This document shows positions 18,676-28,278 of a stretch of 64,000 bases of DNA, in pieces. A program made the translations under genes and the position numbers. The notes beneath the pieces were generated by a model. It worked only from the letters and a program-made list of their open reading frames with translations. It was not told the origin of the DNA and searched no databases. The stretch lies in NCBI GenBank assembly GCA_016927595.1, contig JAFGMI010000003.1:40091-104090 (forward strand), read 5' to 3'. Position 1 is the stretch's first letter; every line of letters begins with the position of its first letter. This DNA is from Melioribacteraceae bacterium (lineage in GTDB: Bacteria > Bacteroidota > Ignavibacteria > Ignavibacteriales > Melioribacteraceae).

Positions 18676-19437
18676 TTGAATATCTTTAAAATCCCCGTTT
18701 TAACGAACAGTAAAATTGCTGAAAACACATTTCTTATGAAGTGTCATTCACCTGAACTGGCAGCCGATATGAAGCCGGGACAATTCTGCAATATAAAAGT
18801 TTCGGAATCCGATTATCCTCTTCTCAGAAGACCTTTCAGTATATGTGATGCTGAAGGTAACAATATTTATTTCATGTTTGATGTGCACGGGGAAGGGACA
18901 AGGTTACTTTCCCGAAAAAAGCAGGGTGATTTGATTGATTTGATTGCTCCTCTCGGGAACGGATTCGGGATTGATGATGACTATGATACCGCAGTATTGA
19001 TTGCCGGAGGAATTGGTGCAGCACCCTTCCCGTATTTAACCAGGATTTTAAAAGGATCAAAAAAAATAGTCACCTATATTGGTGGAAGATCCAGTGAGCT
19101 TGTACTGAAATATGGTCTCGAGAATTTTTCAACCGCCACCGACGACGGCTCAGAAGGATTTCAAGGGAACGTAGTGCAACTATTTGAGTCCAAGTTTGAA
19201 ATGCTGAAATCCTCAGACATCAAAGTATTTGCATGCGGTCCAAATCCGATGCTGCGTGCTGTAAAGAATTTTTGTTCAGAACGTGGAATAAATTGTGAAG
19301 TCTCTGTCGAATGTGCGATGGCATGCGGATTCGGTATATGTCAGGGCTGCCCTATAGAAAAGTCTGAAGTCGATGGCAGCTATTTATTAGTATGTAAAGA
19401 CGGACCAGTGTTTAATATAAACGATATTGTTATATGA
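18676..19437 (+). CDS. pyrK: Dihydroorotate dehydrogenase B electron transfer subunit
   Basis: PyrK carries FAD and a [2Fe-2S] cluster and passes electrons from PyrD to NAD+. The 253-residue protein has the ferredoxin-reductase FAD motif LLRRPFSICD, the NAD-site glycine run IAGGIGAAPF and a C-terminal cysteine cluster (CAMACGFGICQGC plus a later VCKDGP) that ligates iron-sulfur. The start must be TTG at 18676 because an in-frame TAA immediately precedes it. The stop overlaps the pyrD start (ATGA), so the two subunits are translated together. Confidence 0.94.
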   Translation: MNIFKIPVLTNSKIAENTFLMKCHSPELAADMKPGQFCNIKVSESDYPLLRRPFSICDAEGNNIYFMFDVHGEGTRLLSRKKQGDLIDLIAPLGNGFGIDDDYDTAVLIAGGIGAAPFPYLTRILKGSKKIVTYIGGRSSELVLKYGLENFSTATDDGSEGFQGNVVQLFESKFEMLKSSDIKVFACGPNPMLRAVKNFCSERGINCEVSVECAMACGFGICQGCPIEKSEVDGSYLLVCKDGPVFNINDIVI

Positions 19438-20351
19438 GTACCGATCTGAGTATAGAAATAGGCTCATTAAAATTGAAGAATCCCGTCATGCTGGCTTCGG
19501 GAACAGTAGGATATGGGAATGAAATATCTACTTTTATGGATCTCAGCAGAATTGGAGCCATAGTTACAAAATCGGTATCGCTGAAACCGCGGAAGGGGAA
19601 TCCTCCTCAGAGAATTGTTGAAACTCCTTCGGGAATGCTTAATGCTATCGGACTGGCAAATGTAGGCGTGGAAGAATTTGTTAAGTCGAAAATACCTTTC
19701 CTCGAAAAAGTACATTCAACTGTTATATGTAATATTGCCGCCAGTTCTGTAGAGGAATATGTAGAGTGTGCCAGGATACTTGATTACGAAGAGGTAATTA
19801 AAGGATTTGAAATAAATGTATCCTGCCCTAATGTAAAAGAGGGCGGACTGATTTTCGGTAACGATATAAACGCCGTCGGAAGAATTACCGAAAAGGTAAG
19901 AGCGGTTACAGATAAACCGGTTATAATAAAGTTATCTCCGAATACTTCAAATATTTCGGAGTTTGCAAAGACTGCTAAAGAGGGGGGTGCCGATGCAGTG
20001 TCGGCTATAAATACATTGGTCGGGACATCGTTTGATATCTATACGCGTAAACCGAAAATTAAAAATGTTACCGGCGGATTGTCGGGTCCCGCAATTAAAC
20101 CGGTTGCTCTTGCTAAGGTTCTGGAAATAAGCAGGTGTGTTGACATACCGATAATAGGTATTGGCGGAATTATGAACTGGAAAGATGCCGTTGAGTTTAT
20201 GATTTGCGGCGCGATGGCAGTGCAGCTGGGCACAGTTAATTTTATTAATCCAACAGCAGCTATTGAAATAATCGAAGGAATAAACAACTATTGTAAGGAA
20301 ATGTCGGTTTCATCCGTTAAGGAAATCGTAGCATCATATCATATCCAATGA
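19434..20351 (+). CDS. pyrD: Dihydroorotate dehydrogenase B catalytic subunit
   Basis: This is a class 1B enzyme that oxidises dihydroorotate to orotate in pyrimidine synthesis. The 305 residues form an FMN barrel with NVSCPN near residue 125, whose Cys is the class 1 catalytic base. NTLVGTS and the phosphate-binding GIGGI are also present. Pairing with the overlapping pyrK supports the NAD-linked 1B type rather than a quinone-linked membrane enzyme. Its stop overlaps folC by four bases. Confidence 0.95.
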   Translation: MSTDLSIEIGSLKLKNPVMLASGTVGYGNEISTFMDLSRIGAIVTKSVSLKPRKGNPPQRIVETPSGMLNAIGLANVGVEEFVKSKIPFLEKVHSTVICNIAASSVEEYVECARILDYEEVIKGFEINVSCPNVKEGGLIFGNDINAVGRITEKVRAVTDKPVIIKLSPNTSNISEFAKTAKEGGADAVSAINTLVGTSFDIYTRKPKIKNVTGGLSGPAIKPVALAKVLEISRCVDIPIIGIGGIMNWKDAVEFMICGAMAVQLGTVNFINPTAAIEIIEGINNYCKEMSVSSVKEIVASYHIQ

Positions 20352-21610
20352 ACATCGAACAATCGCTTAATAAATTATTTTCACTGCATCAATTTGGTAT
20401 AAAGCTTGGTCTGGAAAATATTACCAGACTTCTTGATTATATTGGCCATCCGCATGAAAAATTATTTACATTTCATATAGCCGGTTCAAACGGGAAAGGC
20501 AGTACGGCTTCATTTATGGCAAGCATGCTGCAGGAAGCGGGTTTTAAAACCGGGCTTTATACATCACCACATTTCGTAAGCTTTAACGAGAGAATAAGAA
20601 TAAATGGCATCATGATACCAGACGAGTATATATGCGAATTTATGAATTACCTGAATGATTATATAGATCTTAACAAACCGACATTTTTTGAGTTGACTAC
20701 CGCGATGGCGTTTAAGTATTTTTCAGAAAACAAGATCGATTATGCCGTTATAGAAACAGGTCTGGGAGGCAGACTGGATGCTACCAATGTTCTTAATCCG
20801 ATTGCAAGTCTGATCACCTCAATAAGTCTGGAACACACAAATATCCTTGGCAATAATCTTATCGATATTGCACGCGAAAAAGCCGGCATAATAAAGCGCG
20901 ACTCGCAGGTGTTTGTGGGAGACGTAACTGATGAAGTTGGTAATTTTTTCAAATCTTACGCCTCAGTGATGGATGTACCTGTTAAATTGTTAAATGAATG
21001 TACGGAAAGAGATGAAAACGAAGTAAGTGTTATGCAAGGTGATGAAATAATTCATATTTATTCAACACCGCTGGCGGGATACCATCAGAAATTAAATTCA
21101 GCACTGGCAATAGTTGCACTCTTAACAAGTTTAAAAGGAATTTCTGCGGAACCACTGCTTAGAGGTATTGATAATGTTATTGTTAATACAGGGATCAGCG
21201 GAAGGTACGAGATATATAACGATTCACCGAGGGTAGTTTTTGATTCATGCCATAATCCTGACGGAGCGGATAAATTTATTGAACAATTCAAGCTGGAAAA
21301 ATCAAAATATAACAAAAGTATATTGGTTTTCGGAGCAATGAGAGATAAAGATATCGAGTCTATCCTCCCAAAATTATCCCCGTTATTTGATGACATATTC
21401 GCAGCAGGAATTGATTATGAAAGAGCTTTTAGTATTGAAGATTTAATCACAATCGGGAACCGGCTGAACATTGGTATTAAACCAGTAGAGGATACTGCCG
21501 GGTTCATTTGTAAACATATAAATGAGGCAAATAATGATTGTCTGGTTGTTTTAGGCAGTATGTATTTGCTCGGGAGTGTAAAAAAAGATTTAGTTAACAA
21601 ATTATCTTGA
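20348..21610 (+). CDS. folC: Folylpolyglutamate/dihydrofolate synthase
   Basis: FolC adds glutamate to dihydropteroate and to folates, using ATP. The 420 residues have the Mur-ligase-like layout: P-loop GSNGKGST near 45-52, then TSPHFVSFNERIRING, ETGLGGRLDATN and DSCHNPDGA in the C-terminal domain. It closes a pyrK-pyrD-folC overlap set. A candidate rho promoter begins near its last codons. Confidence 0.94.
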   Translation: MNIEQSLNKLFSLHQFGIKLGLENITRLLDYIGHPHEKLFTFHIAGSNGKGSTASFMASMLQEAGFKTGLYTSPHFVSFNERIRINGIMIPDEYICEFMNYLNDYIDLNKPTFFELTTAMAFKYFSENKIDYAVIETGLGGRLDATNVLNPIASLITSISLEHTNILGNNLIDIAREKAGIIKRDSQVFVGDVTDEVGNFFKSYASVMDVPVKLLNECTERDENEVSVMQGDEIIHIYSTPLAGYHQKLNSALAIVALLTSLKGISAEPLLRGIDNVIVNTGISGRYEIYNDSPRVVFDSCHNPDGADKFIEQFKLEKSKYNKSILVFGAMRDKDIESILPKLSPLFDDIFAAGIDYERAFSIEDLITIGNRLNIGIKPVEDTAGFICKHINEANNDCLVVLGSMYLLGSVKKDLVNKLS

Positions 21611-21635
21611 CATTTTAGTCTAATTCGGGTACATT
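21607..21635 (+). promoter_or_regulatory. Candidate sigma-70 promoter for rho
   Basis: TTGACA at 21607-21612 and TACATT at 21630-21635 are separated by 17 bp. It would give a leader of about 135 nt before the rho ATG. Long leaders upstream of rho are common in bacteria because the gene is often autoregulated, so the length is plausible. Found by eye only. Confidence 0.5.
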
Positions 21636-21774
21636 TTCAGTGAACCTCTTGTTCCTTTCGAAGAAAGCTATAAATCAAATTTGTTAACTAATTTCTAAAA
21701 CTAATTATTATCCTCGAAAGCTAATCTTGATACTGACAATTAAATATTTTTCAACATTTACGTAGGAATCTGTT

Positions 21775-23028
21775 ATGCCAATGGATATTTCAGAATTGCA
21801 GAAAAAAAAGATCATTGATTTACACTCAATTGCAAAAGAATTTAATGTTGCAGGATACAGTGATTTACGAAAACAGGAACTAATCTTTAAAATTCTTGAA
21901 GCTCAAACTCAAAAAGACGGATTAACATTTTCAAAGGGTGTACTGGAGGTGTTATCTGATGGTTACGGATTTTTGCGTTCCTCCGACTATAACTATCTTC
22001 CTTCACCCGATGATATATATGTATCCCCTTCTCAAATAAAAAGATTCAGCCTGCGTACGGGTGATTTTGTGAGCGGGCAGGTAAGACCGCCTAAAGAAGG
22101 GGAGCGGTTTTTCGCGTTACTCAGGGTAGAAGCTGTTAACGGTAAAGATCCTGAGGAAACAAGAGAAAGAACATTGTTCGACAATCTTACTCCGCTTTAC
22201 CCAACGAAACGACTTAAACTGGAATCCGCTCCGGGAGAGTATTCGATGAGAGTAGTGGATCTGCTGGCGCCGATAGGTAAGGGTCAGCGAGGATTGATTG
22301 TTTCTCCACCTAAAAGCGGTAAGACAATTCTTCTCCAGAAGATTGCAAATTCTATTACTAGAAATCATCCCGAAGTTAAACTGATAATGCTTCTTATTGA
22401 TGAGCGTCCTGAAGAGGTTACTGATATGCAGAGGTCTGTTCAGGCTGAAGTAATAAGTTCAACATTTGATGAACCTGCCGACAGACATGTACAGGTTGCC
22501 AACATGGTTATTGAAAAAGCTAAAAGACTGGTTGAGGCAAAAGAGGATGTGGTAATTCTTCTCGATAGCATAACCAGGTTAGCCCGTGCTCACAACACTG
22601 TAATCCCGCATAGCGGCAGAATACTTTCAGGTGGTGTCGATTCGAACGCACTTCAAAAACCAAAACGTTTTTTCGGTTCAGCCAGAAATACTGAGGACGG
22701 CGGTAGTTTAACTATCATTGCAACTGCGCTGATCGAGACTGGAAGCAGAATGGATGAGGTTATTTTTGAGGAATTTAAAGGCACTGGCAATATGGAACTC
22801 GTTCTCGACAGAGACCTCTCTGACAGAAGAATCTTTCCTGCTATCGATGTAAACAGATCGGGCACTCGTAAAGAGGAATTGCTTATGAAGGAAGAAGAAC
22901 TGAACAAGGTCTGGATATTGAGAAAAATTTTAAGCGAGTTCGATTCAATTGAAGCAATGGAATTCCTGATTGATAAAATGCGTGGTACAAAGAACAACAA
23001 GGAATTTCTTAACAGCATGAACAGTTGA
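21775..23028 (+). CDS. rho: Transcription termination factor Rho
   Basis: Rho is a hexameric RNA-dependent ATPase that ends transcription on unstructured RNA. The 417 residues hold the N-terminal Rho-N helices (1-~50), the cold-shock RNA-binding domain with [15 protein letters not shown] and [13 protein letters not shown], and the ATPase with P-loop PPKSGKT near 178-184, [13 protein letters not shown] and Walker [11 protein letters not shown]. The Q/R loops ([19 protein letters not shown]) are intact. It lacks the long charged N-terminal insertion found in many Bacteroidota Rho proteins. Separated from folC by 164 bp, it probably has its own promoter. Confidence 0.97.
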   Translation: MPMDISELQKKKIIDLHSIAKEFNVAGYSDLRKQELIFKILEAQTQKDGLTFSKGVLEVLSDGYGFLRSSDYNYLPSPDDIYVSPSQIKRFSLRTGDFVSGQVRPPKEGERFFALLRVEAVNGKDPEETRERTLFDNLTPLYPTKRLKLESAPGEYSMRVVDLLAPIGKGQRGLIVSPPKSGKTILLQKIANSITRNHPEVKLIMLLIDERPEEVTDMQRSVQAEVISSTFDEPADRHVQVANMVIEKAKRLVEAKEDVVILLDSITRLARAHNTVIPHSGRILSGGVDSNALQKPKRFFGSARNTEDGGSLTIIATALIETGSRMDEVIFEEFKGTGNMELVLDRDLSDRRIFPAIDVNRSGTRKEELLMKEEELNKVWILRKILSEFDSIEAMEFLIDKMRGTKNNKEFLNSMNS

Positions 23029-23053
23029 CAAATAAATTTTTCTGCTCTTTAAT
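23025..23053 (+). promoter_or_regulatory. Candidate sigma-70 promoter for the GWxTD-pdxA unit
   Basis: TTGACA at 23025-23030, overlapping the rho stop codon, is followed after 17 bp by TTTAAT at 23048-23053. It would start a transcript about 65 nt before the chosen ATG at 23125 and serve the four-gene run down to ftsE. Confidence 0.55.
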
Positions 23054-23124
23054 TCCGGATAATTAAAGAAACCTTCATCCTGTGAAATTTGTTGAAATGC
23101 ATACCTTTATTTATTTTGCATTAT

Positions 23125-24366
23125 ATGAGAACATTATTAATATTTATTTTTACCGCAAACTTATACCTGGCTCAACCTTTTGGTAATGCCTTTCACAGTG
23201 AAATTAATTCCTTCTATGAGGATTCAGTTTTCACTGTTGTTCTTTCCTACAAGATTTCCTACGATAAACTGATATTCCTGAAAAATAACAGTTATTATGA
23301 GTCCGGGCTGGAATATTCTATAGAGGTTTATAAGGATGAAAGGGTAATATTAAGGGACTCGGATATAAAAAGAGTTTCCACTGAAAACTATAATGATACG
23401 AACTCGCCAGATAAATTTCTGAATGGTCTGATTAATTTTACTCTGCCCGTGGGTGAGTTCAAGTTTATTTCAGAAATTGCATTGCATAATTCCGATAGAA
23501 CCATTCGTTTGACGGATAAGGAAATAAAGCTGCAATTTGAAGATACTTTAAAACTACTCAAACCAATATGTATTATTGAGCCGGTGGACAGAAACACTGA
23601 TAAAAAATTATTGCTGACTAATAATTCGGGTTTAATTTCTTATTCTGCTAACAGCCACTCAGTTGTTATACCGGTTGTCAACTATCCATACAATAGCGCA
23701 GAGTTTGCACTAATACAGAATGATTCGATTCTGTTAAAGTCATCCGCTTTATTCCTCGGATCCGGAGCCCCTGAAATTAAACTCTCTGATCATGAAGTCC
23801 AACTTCAGTTTAAAAATAATCTTACAGAGAAGACAAAATATTTTCTGATCAGTGAAGTCTCTCAATTTCTTGACGAGGGGGAAGTGCTCTTCAGACTTAG
23901 ATTCAATGAGAATCAATATGAGGTGTCAGCCAAGGTTGTATGGCTTGATAAGCCTCGTGTGCTTTATGATCCGCAATATGCTATTGAACTTCTGAATTAT
24001 ATTGAATCTGCTGATTTTGTTGAGAGTATGCTCTCAGCGGATGAAGATAATTACTATAATGATCTTAAGAAATACTGGGGAAAATATGACAGGGAGAAAA
24101 GCACGGCATTTATAGAAATAATGAACGAATTTTATTCAAGAGCAGATACTGCGGATGCGGAATTCGGTATCGCTCAATCTGTACGCGGTTCAGATACCGA
24201 CAGGGGAATGATATTTATTAAATATGGCAGACCTGATTCAGTTGAGCGTACTTATAACGAAACAAATGAAACAGTGGAAATATGGACATACATAAAGTTT
24301 AATAAAAAATTTGTTTTTGAAGATAAAACCGGACTGGGGAATTTTACCCTGCTGAATCACAAATGA
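23125..24366 (+). CDS. Secreted GWxTD-domain protein
   Basis: This 413-residue exported protein, counted from the ATG at 23125, opens with the signal peptide MRTLLIFIFTANLYLAQ; the frame is also open from a TTG at 23089. The middle is beta-rich. The last ~100 residues form a GWxTD domain: KKYWGKYDREKST ... EFYSRADTADAEFG ... DTDRGMIFIKYGRPDSVE ... VEIWTY. In the motif that names the family the Gly-Trp is replaced (RGSDTDRG), so the name residue is missing although the flanking TDRG and KYGPPD-like parts are kept. The family is widespread in Bacteroidota, Chlorobi and Acidobacteria with unknown function. It overlaps pdxA by four bases. Confidence 0.85.
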   Translation: MRTLLIFIFTANLYLAQPFGNAFHSEINSFYEDSVFTVVLSYKISYDKLIFLKNNSYYESGLEYSIEVYKDERVILRDSDIKRVSTENYNDTNSPDKFLNGLINFTLPVGEFKFISEIALHNSDRTIRLTDKEIKLQFEDTLKLLKPICIIEPVDRNTDKKLLLTNNSGLISYSANSHSVVIPVVNYPYNSAEFALIQNDSILLKSSALFLGSGAPEIKLSDHEVQLQFKNNLTEKTKYFLISEVSQFLDEGEVLFRLRFNENQYEVSAKVVWLDKPRVLYDPQYAIELLNYIESADFVESMLSADEDNYYNDLKKYWGKYDREKSTAFIEIMNEFYSRADTADAEFGIAQSVRGSDTDRGMIFIKYGRPDSVERTYNETNETVEIWTYIKFNKKFVFEDKTGLGNFTLLNHK

Positions 24367-25346
24367 AACGATACGTATTTACCTGCGGCGATATTAACGG
24401 AATTGGTCCTGAGATTGCGTTACGGACGATTAACATAATTAAGTTAAAGAAGAATGAGCAGGTGGTCTTTATTTGTCCCGGTAATGTATTAACGCATGTT
24501 ATTAAATTTGTAGGAACCTGTAATAATTTTAAAACGGTGTCATCCATATCCGAACTGGAAAATTCAATCCACAATTTAGTTCACTTCGATACAGGCAATT
24601 TCAGAATTACTCCGGGCAAGCCTACAATTCAGTCAGGCAAAGCCAGCATAAAATCTCTTGACCTGGCTGTTAATTTGATTAATGAGAAGGCAGCAGGGAC
24701 AATCATAACAGCTCCCATTTCAAAAGAGGCTGTAAAAAAAGCAGGATTTAAGTTTCCGGGACATACCGAATACTTTGCAGCTACAGCAAATACAAAAAAA
24801 TTCGCCATGATGTTCGTTTCACGGAACTTACGGTGTTCATTAATTACGATTCATGAACCGATCAGAAGACTTGGGCAATTGTTAACAAAAGAACTGATTC
24901 AGGAAAAGGTTGAGGTGATTATTTATTCACTTAGAAAAGACTTTAATATTTCTTCACCGAAAATAGCGGTCCTTGGGTTTAATCCGCATGCGGGTGAAAA
25001 CGGCTCTATCGGCACTGAGGAAAACGATATAATTGCTCCTGCTTTAAGGAAATTCGGAAAGCGAGTCAATGGACCGTTTGTTTCTGATGCTTTCTTCGGT
25101 CGCAGGATGTACAAAGAATATGACTGCGTAATCGGAATGTACCACGATCAGGTCTTGATACCGTTCAAGATGCTGGATTTTACTACCGGAGTTAATTTTA
25201 CCGCTGGTCTGAGTTTTATAAGGACTTCACCTGATCATGGAACAGCATATGATATCGCTTGGAAGAATGGTGCGGATAACAGTAGTATGCTGGCTGCTTA
25301 TAAACTTGCGTGCACACTAACAAAAAACAGATACGGAATTGAATAA
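24363..25346 (+). CDS. pdxA: 4-hydroxythreonine-4-phosphate dehydrogenase
   Basis: PdxA oxidises 4-phosphohydroxy-L-threonine in the DXP-dependent pyridoxal phosphate pathway, using NAD(P)+ and a divalent metal. The 327-residue sequence begins with the usual GDINGIGPEIAL and shows FPGHTEYFA, GFNPHAGENG and the C-terminal DHGTAYDIA. Its metal-binding histidines are in place. Vitamin B6 made here would serve Alr and other PLP enzymes. Confidence 0.95.
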   Translation: MKRYVFTCGDINGIGPEIALRTINIIKLKKNEQVVFICPGNVLTHVIKFVGTCNNFKTVSSISELENSIHNLVHFDTGNFRITPGKPTIQSGKASIKSLDLAVNLINEKAAGTIITAPISKEAVKKAGFKFPGHTEYFAATANTKKFAMMFVSRNLRCSLITIHEPIRRLGQLLTKELIQEKVEVIIYSLRKDFNISSPKIAVLGFNPHAGENGSIGTEENDIIAPALRKFGKRVNGPFVSDAFFGRRMYKEYDCVIGMYHDQVLIPFKMLDFTTGVNFTAGLSFIRTSPDHGTAYDIAWKNGADNSSMLAAYKLACTLTKNRYGIE

Positions 25347-26061
25347 CAGACATTACGATTCAATTGCAATGATTTATGATCACCTCATGAGCAGAATAGA
25401 TTATAGCGGCTGGTCTGAATATTTGTACGATCTGTATGAATCATTCGGAGTTGAGGAGAAATTGCCTCTGGAACTTGCATCGGGATCAGGCAAACTTTCC
25501 CGAAAACTGTTAAGTCATTTCAGTAAGATTGTATGTTCGGACCTGAACCTCAAAATGCTGAAAATTAATGGTAACAAAAATCTGTTAAAAGTAAATTGTG
25601 ATATGCGGAGACTGCCGTTTAAACGAGAATTCGGATTTATTTACTGTACATTCGACAGTTTTAATTATCTTATAAATCGTGAAGATGTTTCACTGGTACT
25701 TAAACAGATAGGTTCTCTATTAAAAAGCGAAGGATTGTTTACATTTGATGTAAGTCTTGAAGCTAACAGTATAAAAAATATAGGAATTCTTAACAGATCT
25801 GGTGAGTATAAAGGAATAAAATATACCCAGACAAGCAATTATAATACCGACAGCAGATATCACTCGAACATATTTAAGTTAATATTCCCGGACGGCAGCA
25901 AAAAATACGAAAGTCACACTCAAAAAATCTATGCCTTTAACGAATATTTCGATATTATTGATAACTTGGAATTATACGTGAGTGAATGTTTTGAATTTTT
26001 TACATTTAAAGATGCAAATCCCGATTGCGAGAGAGTTCAATTTATACTAAGGAAAAGATGA
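25339..26061 (+). CDS. Class I SAM-dependent methyltransferase
   Basis: The 240 residues fit a small-molecule type class I methyltransferase: YDSIAMIYDHLM at the start, the SAM loop LELASGSGKLSRKL near 40-53, CSDLNLKMLK for motif II and FGFIYCTFDSFNYL for motif IV. Members with this DHLM/FDSFNYL pattern are common in Bacteria but their substrates are unknown. The start is a TTG that overlaps the end of pdxA by 8 bp, and the stop abuts the ftsE start directly, so it is tightly coupled on both sides. Confidence 0.83.
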   Translation: MNNRHYDSIAMIYDHLMSRIDYSGWSEYLYDLYESFGVEEKLPLELASGSGKLSRKLLSHFSKIVCSDLNLKMLKINGNKNLLKVNCDMRRLPFKREFGFIYCTFDSFNYLINREDVSLVLKQIGSLLKSEGLFTFDVSLEANSIKNIGILNRSGEYKGIKYTQTSNYNTDSRYHSNIFKLIFPDGSKKYESHTQKIYAFNEYFDIIDNLELYVSECFEFFTFKDANPDCERVQFILRKR

Positions 26062-26736
26062 ATGCTAAATTTTAATTCAGTTGAATTCAGTTATCCTAAT
26101 CAGCCGGTCTTTAATAATTTGAATCTTACGATTGAGGAGGGAGAATTCATTTTTTTAATAGGGAAGAGCGGTGCAGGAAAAAGTACGTTGCTCGAACTCG
26201 TTTACATGAATCAACTTCCGCAGGGGGGATATGTTCAGGTAGGTGAATTTAGTTCGGACACAATGACACCCAGAAGGCTTCCCTATCTGAGACGTAAAAT
26301 AGGAGTGATTTTTCAGGACTTTAAGCTACTTGAGGACAGGAATGTATACGAGAATTTAGCTTTTATTCTTCAGATAACCGGGACTCCGCGTAAGCAGATT
26401 AAAAGAAAAGTTTACACTGTTCTAACAGAAGTGGGATTAACACATAAGCAAAAAAACATGCCTAATCAATTGTCGGGAGGTGAAAAACAGAGAATTGCCA
26501 TAGCTAGAGCGATAATAAACGATCCTATGCTTATATTGGCTGATGAACCAACGGGAAATCTTGATCCTGAAACATCAATAGAAATTCTGGAAATTCTATG
26601 GAAGATTAGCCAGCGTGGAACGTCAGTAATTTTCGCAACACATAATTACGATCTGGTTAAAAGAATAAATGCAACTATATTCAAACTCGAAAATGGCAAA
26701 GCAGCCAGAGTTAAATTAAAATCCAAAGCTGAGTAG
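26062..26736 (+). CDS. ftsE: FtsE-like ABC ATPase
   Basis: This is an ABC-type nucleotide-binding protein of 224 residues. Its P-loop GKSGAGKST, Q-loop FQDFKLLEDRNVYENLAF, signature LSGGEKQRIAIARA and Walker B LILADEPTGNLD match FtsE, the ATPase that works with the membrane protein FtsX to activate cell-wall hydrolases at the septum. ATG follows the preceding stop with no gap. The gene is directly followed by the convergent adk, with no space between the stop codons, so ftsX must lie elsewhere. Confidence 0.88.
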   Translation: MLNFNSVEFSYPNQPVFNNLNLTIEEGEFIFLIGKSGAGKSTLLELVYMNQLPQGGYVQVGEFSSDTMTPRRLPYLRRKIGVIFQDFKLLEDRNVYENLAFILQITGTPRKQIKRKVYTVLTEVGLTHKQKNMPNQLSGGEKQRIAIARAIINDPMLILADEPTGNLDPETSIEILEILWKISQRGTSVIFATHNYDLVKRINATIFKLENGKAARVKLKSKAE

Positions 26737-27387
26737 TTAATTCTGCTTACTGATCTTTTGCAGAATATCTTCTGTAACTTCTTCTATGCTTTTCGTAGCT
26801 GTTATTTTTAGTATCGGATATTCGTTCTTATATTCGTCCAATACAGGTTTCGTGGTTTCTTTATATACTTGAAATCTGTTTCTTATGACATATTCTTCGT
26901 CATCTTTACGTTTAACAAGAGTATTTTCCTTCCCGCAAACAGGACACACGTTTTCACCCTCGATCGATTTCAGGTTTACAATTGACTGGCAGTTGGAACA
27001 CTGTCTTCTGCTCGTCAGTCTCTCAACCAGCACCTCCTCATCGGCATCCAGTGTTATTATCTGAATATCGCTGATTCCGAGTTCGTTCAAAATTTTATTG
27101 AGTATATTAACCTGATTTACCGAACGCGGATAACCGTCCAGAATAAATCCATTCGCAGCCTCGGGAGATGAAATTGCATGCTTAACCATCTCACCCATAA
27201 TATCATCGGGGACGAGTTCACCTTTTTCGGTATAAGATTTAGCTTTTAAACCGACTTCAGAATTCTTTTTGATCTCTTCGCGTAATATGTCGCCGGTTGA
27301 AATATGTTTTAACATAAGAATTTTTGAAATGATTTTTGCCTGAGTCCCTTTGCCAACTCCGGGAGCGCCGAATATGATTAGGTGCAT
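26737..27387 (-). CDS. adk: Adenylate kinase with zinc lid
   Basis: Adk interconverts ATP+AMP and 2 ADP. The 216-residue long form has the P-loop GAPGVGKGTQ, the AMP-binding LKHISTGDILREE and GFILDGYPRS, and a LID with four cysteines (RQCSNCQ and NVCPVCG), a structural zinc site typical of Gram-positive and many other long Adk proteins. It ends stop-to-stop with ftsE and is followed on its upstream side by tadA in the same orientation, a 77-bp gap away. Confidence 0.96.
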   Translation of the reverse strand: MHLIIFGAPGVGKGTQAKIISKILMLKHISTGDILREEIKKNSEVGLKAKSYTEKGELVPDDIMGEMVKHAISSPEAANGFILDGYPRSVNQVNILNKILNELGISDIQIITLDADEEVLVERLTSRRQCSNCQSIVNLKSIEGENVCPVCGKENTLVKRKDDEEYVIRNRFQVYKETTKPVLDEYKNEYPILKITATKSIEEVTEDILQKISKQN

Positions 27388-27464
27388 AAAAACGTTCCGC
27401 AGTATATGATAAATATTTTTTTATATGCTCAATATAGTAAATCAGTAAAAAACACTTTGTAAAA

Positions 27465-27950
27465 TTATTGAGTTGATCTGCTTTTTGTTTTTTCTTTCTG
27501 ACTTATAAAAAACGACTTCAATAATGCCTGGGATTCTTTTTCATAAATACCCGAATAGACAGAAGGTTTATGGTTATATTTTGCCTCCTCCAGTATATTG
27601 TATACCGATCCAGAAGCACCGAATTTTGGCTCAAACACTGCAAAGTATACATTCCTGATTCTCGATAATAATATGGCTCCCGAGCACATAACGCATGGTT
27701 CAACGGTTATATATATATCGCACTCATCAAGGAATTTGGATTTTAAATAACCGCATGCTGCTGTTATTGCAATCATCTCTGCATGAGCAGACGGATCTTT
27801 TAGTTTCTCAACCTGGTTGTGACCTCTGCCGATTATACGGTTTCTACAGGTGACTACAGCCCCTACGGGGATTTCATCCTCATCCAGTGCTTTTTGAGCT
27901 TCATCGAGTGCGGCGTACATGGATTTATAATGTTCTTCGGAAAATAACAA
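27465..27950 (-). CDS. tadA: tRNA-specific adenosine deaminase
   Basis: TadA deaminates A34 to inosine in the ACG anticodon of tRNA-Arg. The zinc deaminase motifs HAEMIAI (near residue 59) and PCVMCSGAI (near 88) are intact, with the tRNA-type flanking IPVGAVVT and NVYFAVFEPKFGASGS. The length is 161 residues. The start is a TTG at 27950; an ATG ten codons in (27920) would cut the first helix, which family members keep. A tRNA-Arg(ACG) gene, its substrate, lies about 330 bp upstream in the same orientation. Confidence 0.93.
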   Translation of the reverse strand: MLFSEEHYKSMYAALDEAQKALDEDEIPVGAVVTCRNRIIGRGHNQVEKLKDPSAHAEMIAITAACGYLKSKFLDECDIYITVEPCVMCSGAILLSRIRNVYFAVFEPKFGASGSVYNILEEAKYNHKPSVYSGIYEKESQALLKSFFISQKEKTKSRSTQ

Positions 27951-28084
27951 TGCTGTAGAGAAACCTATGTTGATTAAAAGGAGTATTAAATAAAGAGTAA
28001 GATATAAAATTAAAAGTTAGAAAATTATCTGGAGAATCATAAGCTGGAATTATAATTTCCCTTCTAACCTTGTGATCAATATTG

Positions 28085-28158
28085 TACGCCCGGAAGGATT
28101 CGAACCCTCAACCCTTTGATCCGAAGTCAAATGCTCTATCCAATTGAGCTACGGGCGC
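28085..28158 (-). tRNA. tRNA-Arg (anticodon TCG)
   Basis: The reverse complement folds as a 74-nt cloverleaf. The acceptor GCGCCCG pairs with CGGGCGT (G1:U72 wobble, A73). The D arm is AGCTCAATTGGATAGAGC. The anticodon stem TTTGA/TCAAA encloses the loop CTTCGGA with anticodon TCG, and the T arm carries GGTTCGAATCC. CCA is not encoded. It reads CGA and possibly CGG codons. Confidence 0.95.
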
Positions 28159-28278
28159 ATCAGATAACTCTAAAGTGAAAATTTATAAAGTCCAATAAAT
28201 CATTTATTATTCTGTATCTGATCAAACTTATTACTTTGAACTTTCTGCTTTTTACTTTCTAATCTTCACTTGAAATCG

